NCBI GenBank assembly: GCA_030430565.1
Contig: JAUIKS010000003.1
Coordinates: 1-64,000 of the forward strand
Reading direction: 5' to 3'
Source of the DNA: Polyangia bacterium
GTDB taxonomy: Bacteria; Myxococcota_A; Polyangia; Nannocystales; Nannocystaceae
Length of the DNA: 64,000 nucleotides
Shown here: piece after piece, positions 1 to 9,673 of the stretch
Numbering within the stretch: the first letter of the stretch is position 1
How the letters are laid out: each line of letters begins with the position of its first letter
Program-made: the position numbers and the translations under genes
The notes under the pieces: model-generated
The model's input: the letters and a program-made list of their open reading frames with translations, nothing else
What the model was told of the DNA's origin: nothing
Databases searched by the model: none

Positions 1-755
1 CCGCGCCGGCACCCGCGCCGGCACCCGCACCCGCGCCCGTCGCCGCCGCGCCCACGCCCGCGCCCGCGCCCGCGACTTATCACCCTGGGCCCACCACGCA
101 GGTCACCCACTACCCGCCGGGCTGGGCGACCCAACCCCCGTACTCCGAGCCACGGCCGCAGCCGCAGCAGCCGCAGCCGAAACCCCAGCCCGCTCCGCCC
201 CCGAAGGCGGAGAAGGCCGAGAAGAAGCCGGAGCCGGCGGGCGTCTGGATGGCGCTGCGCCTCGGCGCGACCTTTGGCGTCGCCGGCGATCGCCCCGCGC
301 GCGCGCGGCTCGTCTCGCCGACAGGCGGGCTCGACATCGGCTACCGCGTCAGCGATCACGTCTCGATCGGGACCGGCGTCTCGGGACAGATCCACGACAA
401 AGAGCTGGTCGCGGCGCCCAACGCGGAGGACGGCCAGACCGAGGGCTTCGGCACGATGTTCGCCTGGGACGCCCTCAACCTGCGCTTCTACGCGGGTCGT
501 CGCGGTCATCTACAGCCCTTCATCGAGATCGGCGGCGGCATGGCGGTCTACCGCCGGGCGATCGGCGCGAGCACGCCCGGGCCGATGCTGCGCGCGGGCC
601 TCGGCTTCGAGCGCTGGGTCTCCGATCACGTCACGATCGGCGTCGCCGGCACCTATCGCCTCAGCGCCTTCGAGATGAAGTACACCAAGGGCGAGACCGA
701 GTGGCTCATGGGCCACGGCGTGCAGGCCTTCTTCGACCTCGGCTTCCACTGGTAG
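1..755 (+). CDS. Outer-membrane beta-barrel-like protein, 3' part only
   Basis: The open frame runs in from the window edge (codons in phase with position 3), so the true start is outside. The visible N-terminal part is an Ala-Pro repeat, then a Pro/Gln-rich and Lys/Glu/Pro-rich linker up to about position 245. After that comes a compact domain of alternating strands (RLGATFGVAG, GGLDIGYRVSDHVSIGTGV, LRFYAGRRGHLQPFIEIGGG, RAGLGFERWVSDHVTIGVAGTYR) that ends in a terminal Trp. Paired strands, repeated SDHV turns and a C-terminal aromatic residue fit a small outer-membrane barrel of the OmpA-like type with a periplasmic Pro-rich extension. The family call is inferred from strand pattern only. 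It converges on the minus-strand lipoprotein at 870-1415 across a strong hairpin. Confidence 0.6.
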   Translation, partial: APAPAPAPAPAPVAAAPTPAPAPATYHPGPTTQVTHYPPGWATQPPYSEPRPQPQQPQPKPQPAPPPKAEKAEKKPEPAGVWMALRLGATFGVAGDRPARARLVSPTGGLDIGYRVSDHVSIGTGVSGQIHDKELVAAPNAEDGQTEGFGTMFAWDALNLRFYAGRRGHLQPFIEIGGGMAVYRRAIGASTPGPMLRAGLGFERWVSDHVTIGVAGTYRLSAFEMKYTKGETEWLMGHGVQAFFDLGFHW

Positions 756-814
756 CCGACGCGTCTCGATAAGTCTTAAAAGACAGCTACCTCGCGCGCG
801 AGGGGCTGAACGCG

Positions 815-845
815 AGAACCCGAGGGCGGCACGCCCCCGGGTTCT
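815..845. terminator. Bidirectional hairpin terminator between convergent genes
   Basis: An inverted repeat (AGAACCCG-A-GGGCG, loop GCA, CGCCC-C-CGGGTTCT) forms a 13-pair stem with one A/C mismatch. It lies between the stop at 755 and the minus-strand stop at 870. No T-tract follows on either side, so it may need Rho or act mainly as an RNA-stabilising hairpin. Confidence 0.55.
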
Positions 846-869
846 CTGCGTCGCGCGGCGTGACCGGCG

Positions 870-1415
870 TCAGCCGCCGACCTGCTGCTGGGGCGTGACG
901 TCTTTCCCCGGCGGCTCGGGCTGCGGGTTGATGCCGTCCTTCGCCACCGGGTTGACCACGGGGGTCCCGGGGGGCTCGGGCTGCGGATTAAAGCCCTTCT
1001 TGACGCCCGGGTTGATCAAGGGCGCGCCCGGGGGCTCGGGCTGCGGATTAAAGCCCTTCTTGACGCCCGGGTTCTCAATACCCGCTTTGGCGGGGGGCTC
1101 GGGCTGCGGATTAAAGCCCTTCTTGATGACCGGATCCTCGTAGGGCTTGGCGGGCGGCTCGGGCTGCGGGTTAAACCCTCGCTTGGACGCCGGATCCTCG
1201 AAGGGCTTCTTCGCGGGCGCCGGGTTGAAGCCCGGGTCGTTCGCGGGGGTCTTCGCCTGGTCGGTCTTGATCTTCGCGCCGGCGCGGTGCAGCGAGCCGG
1301 CGGCGTCCTCGCTCTTAACATCGCAGGCCGTCGCCGCCGTCACGAGCGAGAGCGCCGCGGTCAGCCGCGCCAGCTTCGTGAGGAGCGCGGGGAGGTTGTT
1401 CGTGGTTCGCGGCAT
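870..1415 (-). CDS. Lipoprotein with tandem GFNPQPEPP repeats
   Basis: A 181-residue protein. The lipobox ends at Cys31 (TAATAC), so it should be lipid-anchored. The mature part is almost entirely a tandem repeat: one diverged copy (GFNPAPAKKP) followed by five copies of G-F/I-NPQPEPP, each separated by 11-13 residues rich in Asn, Pro, Val and Lys. At DNA level this gives repeat units of about 60-66 bp between roughly 895 and 1200. No enzymatic domain is visible. Proline-rich repeats of this kind are usually extended and surface exposed; a role in the envelope or as a spacer is inference. The start codon is an ATG that gives a normal positively charged n-region. Confidence 0.75.
   Translation of the reverse strand: MPRTTNNLPALLTKLARLTAALSLVTAATACDVKSEDAAGSLHRAGAKIKTDQAKTPANDPGFNPAPAKKPFEDPASKRGFNPQPEPPAKPYEDPVIKKGFNPQPEPPAKAGIENPGVKKGFNPQPEPPGAPLINPGVKKGFNPQPEPPGTPVVNPVAKDGINPQPEPPGKDVTPQQQVGG
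895..1200. repeat. Coding tandem repeat, about 60-66 bp period
   Basis: The DNA of the NPQPEPP lipoprotein repeats here five to six times. The core on the plus strand reads GGCGGCTCGGGCTGCGG or close variants, followed by a variable spacer. The spacers differ in length by multiples of three, so the frame is kept. Confidence 0.8.
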
Positions 1416-1491
1416 GCTCGCAGCCTACCAGCCGCCGCGGCTTTGTTTTCATCGCGAGCGCGCGCGCGGATTCGCCCTGCGTCGTCAGGCG

Positions 1492-3240
1492 TTATGGCGC
1501 GACGAGCTCCGCGACGAACAGGTCGACCGGTCCCTCGTTCTCGAGCGCCTCGCCGCCGAAGTCGAGCACGCCCGTCGACTGCCCGGTCAGCACGATGTGC
1601 AGCTCGCTGTCCGCGGCGATCGCCCTGGCTTGTTGGAATTGCTCGCCGCCGTAGCGGGCGCTCCAGAGGTGGTTGCCGGCGGGGTCGTAGCGGCCGACGT
1701 AGATGTCGCGCGAGCCGACGCTCGAGAGCGCGCCGCCGCCGAAGTCGATCGAGCCGCTGAAGTCTGCGGTCAAGAGCGTGTTGCCGGCGGCGTCTCCCGC
1801 GATCGCGGCGCGCTGCGGCGGCGTCGGCTCCTGGGTCTGGTAGGTCCCGTAGTGGTCGCTCCAGATGTGCTCGCCGGCGCCCGTCAGCTTGACCGCGAAC
1901 ACGTGCTCGGTCTGGGTGTTGTTGTTGAGCGGCTCGTCGCCGCCGAAGTCCATGAGCTTGCGGAAGTAGCCGGTCGCGTAGACGTCGTTGCTCGGGTCGA
2001 CGTCGAGGTCCGTGACCCGCGGGAAGCCCTCGCTCGCGCTGTAGGCGGCGCTCCACAGATGGCCGCCGTCCGCGTCGAGCTTGGCGATGAAGATGTCCTG
2101 CGAGCCCGCGGCGTCGAGCGTCCCGCCGCCGAGGTCGACGCTGCTCTGGAACGTCCCCGTGAACACCGGCGCGTCGTCGGAGCCGACCGCGAGATCGATC
2201 GCTTGGCCGTCGTAGCCGTGGCTCCACAGGTGGTCCCCGTCGGCGCTCAGCTTGGCGACGAGCTGCGTCCCCGGCAGCGCGCCGCCGCCCAGGTCGATGG
2301 TGCCTTGGTGGCGCCCGTGCAGGTACACCTCGCCGCTGGCGGTCGCGGCCAGGCCGACCCCCGCGCTCGCCTCCGGCGTCGGGTAGGCGCGCCCCCACAG
2401 CTCCGCGCCGTCCGGCCCGAGCTTGCCGACGTACAGGTTCCCGCTGCCCGGGACGTCCTGCAGCTGACTCATCAGGAGGTCGCCGCCGAGCTCGATCGTG
2501 CTCTGGAAGTGACCGGTGAAGAACACGTTGCCCGCGCCGTCCACCGCGATCGCGTTGAGCGACTGCTGGCCCGCCTCGGTGAAGCTCACGCTCCACAGCG
2601 GGTCGCCGTCGCTCGCGTAGGCGACCACGTAGAGGCTCTCTTGCTCCTCCTCCGCCGAGGCGCTGTGGGTCACGGCGCCGGGGAAGAACGTCCCGAGGAA
2701 CTGCCCGCCGACGATCACGCGGTCGTCGGCGTCGACCGCCATCGCGTCTCCCGAGCTGTACTCGGTCGAGAGGTACAGCGAGCTCCACACGTGGAAGCCG
2801 TCGAGCGGGCAGTCGACCGAGCCGTCGCAGTCGTCATCCTCCGGCGTCGCGCAGCTCTCGGTCGCCGGCAGGACCTCGCCCGCGCAGGGTCCCCAGCTCA
2901 TGTCGTCTTGGCAGGTCTCGACCCCGGCCGCGCACAGCCCGACGCCCTCCGTGCCGAGCGGTCCCGTGTAGCAGTCGCGCGTGCTGCCGGGGTCGCAGAG
3001 CTCGCCGCCGGCGGTCTCGCTCGCGCTCACGGTCTCGCCCTGCGAGCCCGCGGTCGTCGCGTCGCTCGTCGTGCTCGTCTCGTCGGGGCCCGCGGTCGCG
3101 TCCTCGGTCTCGCCGCTGGTGCTGCTCGCGGTCGTGATCGACGTCTCGCTGTCGCCGTCGCCCGAGTCGCCGCAGGCGGCGAAGGACGACACGAGCAGCG
3201 CGACGCCGAGGGAGCGGACTACAGCCGGTCTACGAGCCAT
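1492..3240 (-). CDS. Lipoprotein with beta-propeller-like repeats
   Basis: A 582-residue protein. I place the start at the ATG at 3240 because it gives a clean signal peptide with the lipobox at Cys23 (SSFAAC). A Ser/Thr-rich linker (about residues 24-80) is followed by a Cys-rich segment with a metal-binding look (EDDDCDGSVDC). The rest is about six repeats of 55-60 residues. Each carries a GxGNV/DDV strand, a turn with D-L/F-GG (TIDLGGG, SVDLGGG, SIDFGGG) and an HLWS strand. This resembles the SBBP-type propellers common in myxobacterial surface proteins. A 19-bp dyad element lies 34 bp upstream of the start. Substrate unknown. Confidence 0.75.
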   Translation of the reverse strand: MARRPAVVRSLGVALLVSSFAACGDSGDGDSETSITTASSTSGETEDATAGPDETSTTSDATTAGSQGETVSASETAGGELCDPGSTRDCYTGPLGTEGVGLCAAGVETCQDDMSWGPCAGEVLPATESCATPEDDDCDGSVDCPLDGFHVWSSLYLSTEYSSGDAMAVDADDRVIVGGQFLGTFFPGAVTHSASAEEEQESLYVVAYASDGDPLWSVSFTEAGQQSLNAIAVDGAGNVFFTGHFQSTIELGGDLLMSQLQDVPGSGNLYVGKLGPDGAELWGRAYPTPEASAGVGLAATASGEVYLHGRHQGTIDLGGGALPGTQLVAKLSADGDHLWSHGYDGQAIDLAVGSDDAPVFTGTFQSSVDLGGGTLDAAGSQDIFIAKLDADGGHLWSAAYSASEGFPRVTDLDVDPSNDVYATGYFRKLMDFGGDEPLNNNTQTEHVFAVKLTGAGEHIWSDHYGTYQTQEPTPPQRAAIAGDAAGNTLLTADFSGSIDFGGGALSSVGSRDIYVGRYDPAGNHLWSARYGGEQFQQARAIAADSELHIVLTGQSTGVLDFGGEALENEGPVDLFVAELVAP

Positions 3241-3592
3241 GCGCCCATTGTAGCGGAGCGCGTGTTTGGTAAATGTCTTTAGGGTCATGTTGTTGGCGGC
3301 GCGGGTCGACGCGTGTGCGCGGGTGTCGTCCCCGCGCCTGTGGCCGAGCGACCCACGCCGCGTTTTTTGCAGTCCCGAGGGACAGGTGCCCATGGCGTCG
3401 CGGAGCGTCGCGCGGAGCGTCGCGCGCGTGAGCGTGCAGCTCGCTGCGCGCGCGGTCAGAGGCGCGCGGGCGCGTGAGAACACCAACAAAATTCGCCGGA
3501 CGGGCTCGAGCGCCGCCTTGGGAGCTCGCCCGCGCGCGGGTTGATTGTTGCATCAGCAACGAGATCGCCGCACTATCGCGCCGCGGGAGTAC
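3241..3592. other. Divergent intergenic region, 352 bp
   Basis: Lies between a minus-strand lipoprotein (start 3240) and a plus-strand lipoprotein (start 3593), so it should hold both promoters. The only A/T-rich stretch is near 3265-3300 and contains the dyad element at 3274-3292. A TACAAT hexamer read on the minus strand (3246-3251) is 6-11 nt from the left gene's ATG. The remainder is G+C-rich with no gene I can support. Confidence 0.5.
3274..3292. repeat. TGWC-N6-GWCATGTTG dyad element, copy A
   Basis: Reads TGTCTTTAGGGTCATGTTG on the plus strand, preceded by GGTAAA. One of five near-identical copies in the window (also 7228, 33831, 44841, 48909). It lies 34 bp upstream of the lipoprotein start at 3240. 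Confidence 0.7.
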
Positions 3593-5371
3593 ATGAGCAT
3601 GCAAGCACTCGAGATGATGTTGAAGTTACAGCGGCGGGGCGCCGCGTCGTCGACCGCGCTCCTCGGCCTCGCGCTGGCCGTCGGCGCGCCGGCCTGCGGC
3701 GACAGCTCGGGCGCGAGCTCGGGCAGCGACGGCTCGCCGACCGGGGGCGGCTCCACCGCCTCGACGACCGCCGGGCCCGCGACCGCCGGCTCCGCGACCC
3801 AGAACATGAGCGCGGGGACAGGGACGGGCACCGGCGCGGGCACGACGAGCGCGTCCACGTCCACGTCCTCGGGCTCCGGCTCGACCACCGTGATCTACGA
3901 CGTCGCGCCGGGCGACGACATGGCCGGCGTCGACTCCGACGACACGACCGACCCCGAGCCGACCTGCGAGGTCGTCGACGACCTCGACGCGATCGGCGAG
4001 TGCGGCGACGAGGCGCCGGCCGACAGCTTCAACCCCGAGGTCCAGTGGACGTGGGGCGGCAACAACACCTCGGTCTCGGTCACGCCGCTGGTCGCCAACC
4101 TCACCGACGACAACAACGACGGCGAGATCAACCTCTGCGACACCCCCGACGTCGTGGTCGTCGCCGGCGCGCTGGGCGGCCAGATCTACGTGCTCGACGG
4201 CGCGACCGGGCAGGAGCATTTTTCGATCAGCGGCCAGATCGCCTACAGCTTCACGCCGGCGATCGGCGACATCGACGGCGACAGCGCGCCGGAGATCGTG
4301 ACGGTCACGACCAAGCCGCACAAGATCGTCGCCTACGAGGAGAACGGCGACCTGAAGTGGGTCGGCGACGGCACCTTCGACGCCGCCCAGGGCGGCGCCG
4401 TCGCGATCGCCGACCTCGACAACGACGGCTCCCCGGAGATCCTCGCGGACGGCATGGTCAGCGACGCCGACGGCAACATGCTGTGGCAGGCGCCCGAGCA
4501 GGTCGGCTGGAAGCTGCTCCAGAAGAACACCGTCCCGATCGCGGCGGACCTCGACAACGACGCGGACCTCGAGGTCATCCTCGGGCAGACCGCGTATCAG
4601 CATGACGGGACCGAGATCTGGAACCACCCCGAGGTGCTCCCAGGCTACGCGCAGGTCGCCAACCTCGACAACGACGACGACCCCGAGATCATCGTCAACA
4701 ACAGCAACGGCATCACGATCCTCGAGCACGACGGCACCATCAAATACCTCGACGCGCGCCCCAACGGCGACCCCGTGGGCCCGATCGGGAACAACTGGTT
4801 CCGCCCCTCGACGGTGCACGACTTCGACGGCGACGAGGTCTCGGACTTCGCGGTCAGCTCGGCGGCGCACTACACCGCGTTCAAGGCGAGCCTGGCGCCC
4901 AAGTGGATCGTCGACGTCGACGACGGCAGCGGCTGGGCGACGGGGACCGCCTTCGACTTCCTCGGCGACGGCGTGGCCGAGGCGATGTACGCCGACGAGC
5001 AGCACCTCTTCGTCTACGACGGCGAGACGGGCGAGGTCCTGCTGCAGGTGCCGCGCAGCTCCTCGACCCTCATCGAGTACCCGGTCGTCGCCGATGTCGA
5101 CAACGACGGCTCCTCGGAGATCGTCGTGGTCTCCAACACGCCCTTCGAAGGCGACCAGACCTCGCCGGCGGTGCAGGTGATCCGCGACGCCGAGGACCGC
5201 TGGATCCAGGCCCGCCGGATCTGGAATCAGCACTCCTACCACGTGACCAACGTCCGCGAGGACGGCTCGATCCCGACCTACGAGCTGCCCTCGTGGCAGA
5301 ACCTCAACACCTACCGGACCAACGCGCAGATCGAGAACGGCGCGGTCTGCAAGCCGATGCCGCCGGTCTGA
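3593..5371 (+). CDS. FG-GAP/VCBS-type repeat lipoprotein
   Basis: A 592-residue protein. The start at 3593 is chosen because GGGAG lies 5 nt upstream and the lipobox then falls at Cys35 (GAPAC). A Ser/Thr/Gly linker (about 36-110) leads to at least six Asp-rich strand-turn repeats: DIDGDSAPEIV, DLDNDGSPEIL, DLDNDADLEVI, NLDNDDDPEII, DFDGDEVSDFA, DVDNDGSSEIV. These are the calcium-binding loops of FG-GAP/VCBS beta-propellers, typical of secreted adhesion or polymer-binding proteins. The C-terminal QHSYHVTNVREDG region is the usual closing segment of such lipoproteins in myxobacteria. Binding partner not predictable. Confidence 0.8.
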   Translation: MSMQALEMMLKLQRRGAASSTALLGLALAVGAPACGDSSGASSGSDGSPTGGGSTASTTAGPATAGSATQNMSAGTGTGTGAGTTSASTSTSSGSGSTTVIYDVAPGDDMAGVDSDDTTDPEPTCEVVDDLDAIGECGDEAPADSFNPEVQWTWGGNNTSVSVTPLVANLTDDNNDGEINLCDTPDVVVVAGALGGQIYVLDGATGQEHFSISGQIAYSFTPAIGDIDGDSAPEIVTVTTKPHKIVAYEENGDLKWVGDGTFDAAQGGAVAIADLDNDGSPEILADGMVSDADGNMLWQAPEQVGWKLLQKNTVPIAADLDNDADLEVILGQTAYQHDGTEIWNHPEVLPGYAQVANLDNDDDPEIIVNNSNGITILEHDGTIKYLDARPNGDPVGPIGNNWFRPSTVHDFDGDEVSDFAVSSAAHYTAFKASLAPKWIVDVDDGSGWATGTAFDFLGDGVAEAMYADEQHLFVYDGETGEVLLQVPRSSSTLIEYPVVADVDNDGSSEIVVVSNTPFEGDQTSPAVQVIRDAEDRWIQARRIWNQHSYHVTNVREDGSIPTYELPSWQNLNTYRTNAQIENGAVCKPMPPV

Positions 5372-5405
5372 CGGGCGCGCTCTGACGCGACGCGCGAGCT
5401 CTGGC

Positions 5406-5798
5406 ATGCTCCCGCGCGTGAGCACGACCTCTAAGACCTCCGAGACCTTCGTCATCTGGCACAACCCGCGCTGCTCGAAGTCGCGTCAGACCCTGGCGCG
5501 GCTCGAGCAGGCCGGCGTGACGCCGACCGTGCGCCGCTACCTCGACGACCCGCCGAGCGCGGCGGAGCTGCGGGCCGCGGCGCGTCGTCTCGAGGGCGGC
5601 GCGGCGGCCCTGATCCGGCGCAAGGAGGCGGAGTTCAAGTCGCTCGGGCTGGCGGACAAGCTCAAGGCGGGCGATGACGAGGCGCTGCTCGAGGCGATGG
5701 CGACGCACCCGCGCTTGATCGAGCGACCGCTGGTGCAGCGCGGAGAGCGGGCGGTGCTCGGGCGACCGCCGGAGAGCGTCGACGCGCTGCTCACGTAG
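5406..5798 (+). CDS. arsC: ArsC-family reductase (glutaredoxin-coupled type)
   Basis: A 130-residue protein that starts with a thioredoxin-like strand and then NPRCSKSRQTL, the ArsC active-site loop (catalytic Cys followed by SKSR). The family RPLV motif is present near the end (LIERPLVQRGERAVLGRP), and the length fits. Members reduce arsenate, or act as ArsC/Spx-like reductases of uncertain substrate. No arsenic operon genes adjoin, so the arsenate assignment rests on sequence alone. ATG at 5406 is used; a GTG at 5418 would also preserve the domain, and neither has a clear ribosome-binding site. Confidence 0.85.
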   Translation: MLPRVSTTSKTSETFVIWHNPRCSKSRQTLARLEQAGVTPTVRRYLDDPPSAAELRAAARRLEGGAAALIRRKEAEFKSLGLADKLKAGDDEALLEAMATHPRLIERPLVQRGERAVLGRPPESVDALLT

Positions 5799-5820
5799 TC
5801 GAGTCTCAAGCAGTCGCGCG

Positions 5821-7113
<1,293 letters not shown>

Positions 7114-7227
7114 GGCGCGGCGCGATCTTTTTTCAGAAAAAACCAAGGCGCCGCCGTCGCGGGACGGCGCTGCGGATCATGGTAAGACGCGATCGCGCGG
7201 CGCGGGCTCCCGCGCTTCGGTAAAAAA

Positions 7228-7246
7228 TGTCTTTAGAGACATGTTG
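7228..7246. repeat. TGWC-N6-GWCATGTTG dyad element, copy B
   Basis: Reads TGTCTTTAGAGACATGTTG, with perfect TGTCT/AGACA arms. It is preceded by GGTAAAAAA, much like copy A at 3274. It sits in the gap between the thioredoxin gene and the fibrinogen-like lipoprotein, about 115 bp upstream of the latter's start. Confidence 0.75.
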
Positions 7247-7330
7247 TGGGGAAGAACGCCGCAGCCGCGGTCGCGCCGCGTGTAGCGACCGCGACCACAG
7301 CGCTCGCGGCCTCCACACGGGCGCGCGCGC

Positions 7331-7681
7331 TCAGACGGCCGCGCGCCCGTCGACGTTGCGCGCGAGCAGCTGCTCGAGCGGGCGCAGCGAGCCGGGGTTG
7401 CCGATGAGCTTGTCGACCGGCTCTCCGCCCTTGAAGACGAGCAGCGTCGGGATGCTGCGGACGCCGTACATCGCGGCGGTCTTTTGGTTGCTGTCGATGT
7501 CGAGCTTGACGACGCGCGCGCGCCCGGCGAAGCGATCCGCGAGCTTGTCGAGGTGAGGCGCGAGCGCGCGACACGGTCCGCACCAGGTCGCGGTGAAGTC
7601 GACGAGCACCGGGAGCTCGGCGTCGAGGACCTCGCCCTTGAAGTTGTTGTCGTTGATGCTGGGTACGTTGCTGCTGGCCAT
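7331..7681 (-). CDS. trxA: Thioredoxin
   Basis: A 116-residue protein with the classical active site WCGPC in VLVDFTATWCGPCRALAPHLDKL, the cis-Pro loop (RSIPTLLVFKGGEPVDKLIG) and no signal peptide, so it is a cytoplasmic disulfide reductase. Length and motif order match bacterial thioredoxin 1/2. It is divergent from the AraC-type regulator at 7894 across 212 bp. No partner reductase gene is in the window. The symbol reflects the family; which thioredoxin paralogue this is cannot be told here. Confidence 0.92.
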   Translation of the reverse strand: MASSNVPSINDNNFKGEVLDAELPVLVDFTATWCGPCRALAPHLDKLADRFAGRARVVKLDIDSNQKTAAMYGVRSIPTLLVFKGGEPVDKLIGNPGSLRPLEQLLARNVDGRAAV

Positions 7682-7893
7682 GTCGATCCTGACTGGGTGT
7701 GCGGTTTTGCGTGGGCCCGGGACGGCATCGTCCAGGGCGCTGATACGAAGATTGGTCGCCGCGCGTGCGGGCGCGTCCAGGCGATGTGCTGGATCGTCCG
7801 AATCTGGGAATTCTCGCCTTGTGCCGTGGGCGCGCGCCCCGCTGGCGCGCGCGATTTGACCTCGGACGGCGCGCGCGACCAGACTCGAGCGGG

Positions 7894-8832
7894 ATGCTGC
7901 TGGACCGCTTACTGACGGCGCTCGAGGTCTCGGTCGACGCCTTCGCGATCTGTGACGTGCGCGCGGGCTGGCGGATCGAGATGCCCCCGGGCGGCAGCGT
8001 CGGGCTGCACTACGTGCTGCGCGGCGAGGGCTCGCTGATCGTGGGCGGCGGTCAGCGGCTGGACTTCGGCGAGCGCTCGCTGATCGTCGTGCCGCCCGGC
8101 TCGCCGCACCGCATCGAGCCGGCGGACGGGCTGCGCACGCTCTTCGATGTCGGCGTCGCCTGTCGTCGGCCGGCGCCGGGGGTGAGCGCGTTCGTGGCGG
8201 GCGAGGGCGAGGCGGTGCTGCTGCTCGCCTGCGGCAACGTGCAGGCGACCTACGCCGGCGGCGTCAACCTCTTCGGGCACCTGCGCGCGCCGCTGGTCGT
8301 GCGCTTCGGACCCGAGGACGGCGCGGTCGCGTCGGCCTTCACCGGCTTGCTCGAGGAGCAGGCGCGCCCCGGCCCCGGCAGCGACGCGATGATGTCGGCC
8401 TACATGACCCAGGGGCTGATCGCGCTGGTCCGACGTGTCGCGCGGGACAGCGAGCGCGCGCGGGGGCAGCCGGGCGAGGCGAGCTTGAGCTGGCTCGCGG
8501 CGCTCGATGACCCTCGGCTCGCGCGCGCGCTGGCGACCATGCTCGACGCGCCCGCGGAGCACCACACGCTCGAGTCCCTGGCGAAGGTCGCGGGGATGAG
8601 CCGCTCGAGCTTCTCCGAGCGCTTCTCGTCGACCTTCGGCGTCTCGGCGATGGAGCTGCTCCGCGAGACGCGGCTGCGTCGCGCGGCCCAGCTGCTGCGG
8701 ACCAGCGACCGCCCGATCAAGACGATCGCGGCCGAGGTCGGCTTCTCGAGCCGCAGCCACTTCTCGCGCGCGTTCAAGAGCTTCATCGGGACCGAGCCCG
8801 CGCAGTACCGGGCGGGCCCGCCGTCGACGTGA
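7894..8832 (+). CDS. AraC-family regulator with N-terminal cupin
   Basis: A 312-residue protein. The start at 7894 is the ATG closest to the domain boundary. The N-terminal half is a cupin-like sensor (GLHYVLRGEGSLIVGGGQRLDFGERSLIVVPPGSPHRIEP). The C-terminal ~100 residues form the double helix-turn-helix (LESLAKVAGMSRSSFSERFSSTFGVSAMELLRETRLRRAAQLL, then IKTIAAEVGFSSRSHFSRAFKSFIG). The cupin looks like the 'cupin_6' type found in many AraC activators. Ligand and target are not visible; the divergent thioredoxin gene is the nearest possible target. It ends 50 bp before the convergent dioxygenase gene. Confidence 0.88.
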   Translation: MLLDRLLTALEVSVDAFAICDVRAGWRIEMPPGGSVGLHYVLRGEGSLIVGGGQRLDFGERSLIVVPPGSPHRIEPADGLRTLFDVGVACRRPAPGVSAFVAGEGEAVLLLACGNVQATYAGGVNLFGHLRAPLVVRFGPEDGAVASAFTGLLEEQARPGPGSDAMMSAYMTQGLIALVRRVARDSERARGQPGEASLSWLAALDDPRLARALATMLDAPAEHHTLESLAKVAGMSRSSFSERFSSTFGVSAMELLRETRLRRAAQLLRTSDRPIKTIAAEVGFSSRSHFSRAFKSFIGTEPAQYRAGPPST

Positions 8833-8870
8833 GCGCGGCGCTCCGGCGCGTGACGCCGCTCGGGATCAGC

Positions 8871-8889
8871 TGACTAAACGGTCATGTCG
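8871..8889. repeat. TGWC-N6-GWCATG dyad element spanning a stop codon
   Basis: TGACTAAACGGTCATGTCG. It overlaps the stop codon (8882-8884) of the minus-strand dioxygenase gene, in the gap between convergent genes. Less A/T-rich than the five best copies. Confidence 0.5.
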
Positions 8890-9394
8890 GTGGCGCGACG
8901 GCGCCGCAGGAGGAGCAGGCGCGCAGCGTCTCGCTGGCCCGGTAACGCTCGATCGCCTGCGTGAGCTGGCGCTCGATGTCGACCAGCTGAAAAAATTGCT
9001 CGTGGACGATCGCGTCGCAGCGCTCGCAGTACCAGCGCAGCCCGTCGCGCTCGCCGGGTCGACGCGCGCGCTCGACGACCAAGCCGACGGTGCCGGCGGG
9101 TCGCTGCGGCGAGTGGGGGACGAGCGCCGGGAGCAAGAACAGCTCGCCCTCGCGGATCGTGATGTCGCGGCGCCTGCCGTCATCGATGACCCGCAGGGTG
9201 ATGTCGCCCTCGAGCTGAAAGAACAGCTCCTCCCCCGGGTCGATGTGGTAATCGCTGCGTCCGTTGGGGCCGCCGACGATCATCACGATCGTCTCGCGGT
9301 CGACCCACAGGCGCTTGTTGCCGACGGGCGGGCGCAGGAGCCCGCGGTTTTGTTCGATCCAGCGTTGAAGGTGGAGCGGCGACGCGAGCGGCAT
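8882..9394 (-). CDS. nbaC: 3-hydroxyanthranilate 3,4-dioxygenase
   Basis: A 170-residue cupin enzyme that opens the ring of 3-hydroxyanthranilate on the kynurenine route of tryptophan breakdown. The visible family signature is NKRLWVDRETIVMIVGGPN, then the iron ligands His and Glu in SDYHIDPGEELFFQLEGD and His in LVPHSPQRP, and two CxxC pairs near the C terminus (CERC, CSSC) of the second, rubredoxin-like metal site. The ATG at 9394 is preferred over an upstream TTG. No other kynurenine-pathway gene is in the window, so the gene is isolated here. The symbol follows the bacterial orthologue name. Confidence 0.9.
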   Translation of the reverse strand: MPLASPLHLQRWIEQNRGLLRPPVGNKRLWVDRETIVMIVGGPNGRSDYHIDPGEELFFQLEGDITLRVIDDGRRRDITIREGELFLLPALVPHSPQRPAGTVGLVVERARRPGERDGLRWYCERCDAIVHEQFFQLVDIERQLTQAIERYRASETLRACSSCGAVAPPT

Positions 9395-9673
9395 CGACGG
9401 AGAATCTAGCAAGCGGGGGGAGCGGCGCCGCGGACGACCCGTGGAGCCGCGCGTCGGTGATCGAGAACACCAGGTCCCAGGCGGCGAAAAATCGGTGTTT
9501 CGCTGGCTCCCAGCGGCCGACTCGGTACTATGGGAGCGTCTCGCTCCGCGTCACTCGTTGCGAGCGCGCGCGGGCGAATTCGCCCGCTACATCCAAGTTT
9601 GTGCGTCAACGCGTCGCATGGAGCGCGGCGCGCTGTGTGCGGCACACTCACCTCGAGCGAACGGGAGAGATCC

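Noticed and set aside
8436..8449. Dyad in the AraC gene and similar G+C-rich ones at 21208, 29407, 53065 as functional sites
   Set aside because: They match the pattern but use normal codons or conserved protein motifs (e.g. CVTGDT), so they may be chance; I counted them but would not rely on them.
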